From Patescibacteria group bacterium (lineage in GTDB: Bacteria; Patescibacteriota; Minisyncoccia; Phycocordibacterales; UBA1006), in NCBI GenBank assembly GCA_020428585.1, contig JAGQMP010000002.1, forward strand, positions 1 to 14,183: a DNA stretch of 14,183 nt. Direction: 5' to 3'. A program made the translations under genes and the position numbers. How positions within the stretch are numbered: the first letter of the stretch is position 1; the number at the start of each line of letters is the position of its first letter. The notes under the pieces were generated by a model. That model ran no database searches, was not told the DNA's origin, and saw only the letters and a list, made by a program, of their open reading frames with translations. Below are positions 13,061 through 14,183 of the stretch, piece after piece.

Positions 13061-13402
13061 ATGAAAAACAAACAACCATCTCTGTTAGAGAGAAGTCTCG
13101 TCGCACTCGGAATAGGAAATTTCTTCATGATCGAAGAGAAAATCGACGGCACCTGGAAACAACGTTTCGCGTTGAAAGGATTCCTTGTTAAGGGAATCGC
13201 CCATCCCGATCAGATTATGCAAGACGTGAAGTCATTCCAGAATCATAGTGTTAAAGAGCATGATATGGAAGAAACGCATGAAATTGACGCAACACACAGA
13301 ATAACCCATCATCAAAAAATTGGGCCAGCTGAATTTGAAAGTCTGCCAGGCGGAGAAATCTATCTGAGAGAAAAAATCGCTGTCCCATATGAACTCGTAT
13401 AA
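13061..13402 (+). CDS. Hypothetical 113-residue protein under a palindromic operator
   Basis: I do not recognise it. It is soluble: no signal peptide, and only a short hydrophobic stretch (LVALGIGNFFMI) near the N-terminus. The middle is very rich in His, Glu and Asp (HSVKEHDMEETHEIDATHRITHH), with six His in 23 residues, which could bind metal; this is inference. The end (PGGEIYLREKIAVPYELV) looks like beta strands. The start has no Shine-Dalgarno. A promoter whose -35 is inside a perfect palindrome precedes it and an excellent terminator begins 5 nt after the stop, so it is a self-contained, apparently regulated unit. If metal binding is real, the operator could answer to a metal sensor encoded elsewhere. 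Confidence 0.65.
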   Translation: MKNKQPSLLERSLVALGIGNFFMIEEKIDGTWKQRFALKGFLVKGIAHPDQIMQDVKSFQNHSVKEHDMEETHEIDATHRITHHQKIGPAEFESLPGGEIYLREKIAVPYELV

Positions 13403-13407
13403 TACCC

Positions 13408-13430
13408 AAGTGGCCAACCGGCCACTTTTT
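13408..13430 (+). terminator. Terminator of the 113-residue gene
   Basis: A perfect 8-bp stem, AAGTGGCC and GGCCACTT, with loop AACC, followed by T's. Confidence 0.92.
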
Positions 13431-13431
13431 A

Positions 13432-13460
13432 TTTACAAAAGTTCTAGGTGTGATTAAATA
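13432..13460 (+). promoter_or_regulatory. Probable promoter right after the terminator
   Basis: TTTACA (13432-13437), then TAAATA (13455-13460) after 17 nt. The same string CTTTTTATTTACAAAA, terminator tail plus -35, recurs at 13996-14011 before the next unit. Confidence 0.4.
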
Positions 13461-13488
13461 GTCTTCAAGAACCTAAAAATTAAACACT

Positions 13489-13566
13489 ATGAAATCACGA
13501 CAATCGTCTAAGAAAAAAGTTAAAAATGCCAACTCTCCAAAAAAAGGAGGAACCTCCGGATACTAA
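13489..13566 (+). CDS. Basic 25-codon ORF, probable 5' part of the following gene
   Basis: It starts MKSRQSSKKKVKNANSPKK and ends GGTSGY. The leader CCTAAAAATTAA, five bases, ATGAAAT matches that of micro-ORF 3, so this is the best start in the unit. The frame crosses a run of seven A's (13539-13545). With six A's, or a +1 slip, it would join the 148-residue frame to give a 160-residue protein. It may therefore be the N-terminus of that protein rather than a separate peptide. Confidence 0.45.
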   Translation: MKSRQSSKKKVKNANSPKKGGTSGY

Positions 13567-13972
13567 TTATGATGAGACGAGAATAGATCGTCGATTGAGG
13601 TTAATAGCAATTTCTATCGAGGAGAATACTGCAAAGTATGAACAGGCTCTAAAGGGATTGGACCTTCTTTATTGCGGGGTTCTAAAACAACAAAATGAAA
13701 AATTGGAGAAGGAACTCAAGGGTATCTCTTTCTTCAAAGAACACGGATTCGAAAGGACCTTTGATGAAATTGAGATCACCAAGGATTTCATTAAACGGCT
13801 TAAGAAACTTTTCAAGATGTCATTTGAGGAAGAAAGTAAGTATGAACCACCATTAGCCACAGGACACGTCCACTCGCTAAGACAGCTACATTCCGGTTAT
13901 TCGCTATTCAGTCATACGCTCGGCTTAGAAAGGGCATACTTGTCCGGATTGGAGATATTATATTTAAAATAA
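13526..13972 (+). CDS. Hypothetical helical protein, possibly expressed by frameshift
   Basis: The frame from ATG 13526 has 148 codons. I do not recognise it. The product is highly charged and mostly helical: residues about 16-65 (RRLRLIAISIEENTAKYEQALKGLD, then KQQNEKLEKELKGISFFKEHG, reported in parts) suggest coiled coil, and the C-terminal third (SLRQLHSGYSLFSHTLGLERAYLSGLEILYLK) is more hydrophobic. No signal peptide. ATG 13526 has no Shine-Dalgarno and lies inside the 25-codon ORF at 13489 in another frame, so it is a poor start. A run of seven A's where both frames overlap suggests either slippage or a homopolymer sequencing error. It ends at a good terminator 6 nt after the stop. Confidence 0.6.
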   Translation: MPTLQKKEEPPDTNYDETRIDRRLRLIAISIEENTAKYEQALKGLDLLYCGVLKQQNEKLEKELKGISFFKEHGFERTFDEIEITKDFIKRLKKLFKMSFEEESKYEPPLATGHVHSLRQLHSGYSLFSHTLGLERAYLSGLEILYLK

Positions 13973-13977
13973 TTAAG

Positions 13978-14001
13978 AAGCTCGCAAAACGCGGGCTTTT
14001 T
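13978..14001 (+). terminator. Terminator of the 148-codon gene
   Basis: AAGCTCGC pairs with GCGGGCTT (one G-U) around AAAAC, followed by a T-run. Confidence 0.88.
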
Positions 14002-14002
14002 A

Positions 14003-14030
14003 TTTACAAAACGATCATTATCAGTAATAT
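14003..14030 (+). promoter_or_regulatory. Promoter of the gene at the right edge
   Basis: TTTACA (14003-14008), a 16-nt spacer and TAATAT (14025-14030). The transcript would start near 14037, giving a 5' leader of about 115 nt before ATG 14152. Confidence 0.5.
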
Positions 14031-14048
14031 AGCCCTTGTACAAATCTG

Positions 14049-14128
14049 TGAGGTAGTGGGTCAATCCCCTCGCCTCCTCGCCGTCGAACGCGAGAATGAA
14101 CGGGTGTCAATTCGGACCCCTGTGCAGG
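14049..14128 (+). promoter_or_regulatory. GC-rich structured 5' leader, possible cis-regulatory RNA
   Basis: The leader is much GC-richer than the DNA around it and can form three small hairpins: GAGG...CCTC around GGG/CCC, CTCGC with GCGAG, and GGG-GTC (one bulged U) with GACCCC around AATTCG. No known riboswitch class was recognised. Confidence 0.3.
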
Positions 14129-14151
14129 TTTTACCTAAATTTTTTAATCCC

Positions 14152-14183
14152 ATGAAAGAAACACTCGTTACCGAGATGTTCGA
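14152..14183 (+). CDS. Start of an unidentified gene, cut by window edge
   Basis: Only MKETLVTEMF is visible. The start is supported by the leader ACCTAAATTTTTTAATCCC before ATGAAA, which resembles the leaders at 6236 and 13489, and by the upstream promoter and long leader. Nothing can be said about function. Confidence 0.4.
   Translation, partial: MKETLVTEMF

Noticed and set aside
14090..14130. T-arm-like GGTGTCAATTCGGACCC
   Set aside because: No acceptor stem, D-arm or anticodon arm can be placed around it.

Overview
This window most likely comes from a small-genome bacterium of the Patescibacteria (Candidate Phyla Radiation), probably Parcubacteria-like. I infer this from three things: a compact UvrA that lacks about 60 residues between two cysteine pairs, a tRNA-guanine transglycosylase (TGT) with an extra central insertion, and many single short genes of unknown function, each with its own terminator. 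The standard code fits: stops are TAA, TAG and one TGA. I could not run a search, so the phylum is an inference.

Layout, left to right. Positions 1-1318 (minus) hold the N-terminal part of uvrA, cut by the window edge. Positions 1389-3524 hold three accessory genes: a small membrane-anchored protein, a divergent winged-helix regulator with a perfect palindrome in its promoter, and an unrecognised 212-residue protein. A 250-bp gap follows that contains a long nested hairpin, a GC-rich palindrome and an inverted copy of the uvrB 3' end. uvrB occupies 3772-5793 (minus). Positions 5800-6341 contain no ordinary gene but three consecutive plus-strand micro-units, each with an 8-18 codon ORF followed at once by an intrinsic terminator; the first two have a clear promoter. 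Next come a membrane-anchored protein with an Ada-like Cys domain (minus), rpmA for ribosomal protein L27 (plus) and tgt (minus).

Positions 8430-9466 hold a small ORF and a secreted, beta-strand-rich 187-residue protein. The latter lies between two direct repeats (32/35 identical) that are both versions of the mreC 3' end, so it looks like an inserted cassette. The minus-strand operon proS-mreB-mreC fills 9411-12941. Its proS is a mosaic: the editing-type insertion domain is clearly AT-richer than the synthetase parts around it. From 12989 rightwards there are three short plus-strand units with their own promoters and terminators; the first has a perfect 29-bp palindrome over its -35 box, and the second appears to be split by a run of seven A's.

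The recognised genes are core functions: nucleotide excision repair (uvrA, uvrB), queuosine tRNA modification (tgt), prolyl-tRNA charging (proS), cell shape (mreB, mreC) and the ribosome (rpmA). They are interleaved with small orphan genes. Two start styles appear: several genes have a -10 box only 6-7 nt before ATG, implying leaderless mRNA, and the orphan genes have AT-rich leaders without Shine-Dalgarno. No tRNA, rRNA, CRISPR array or recognisable transposase or integrase was seen.
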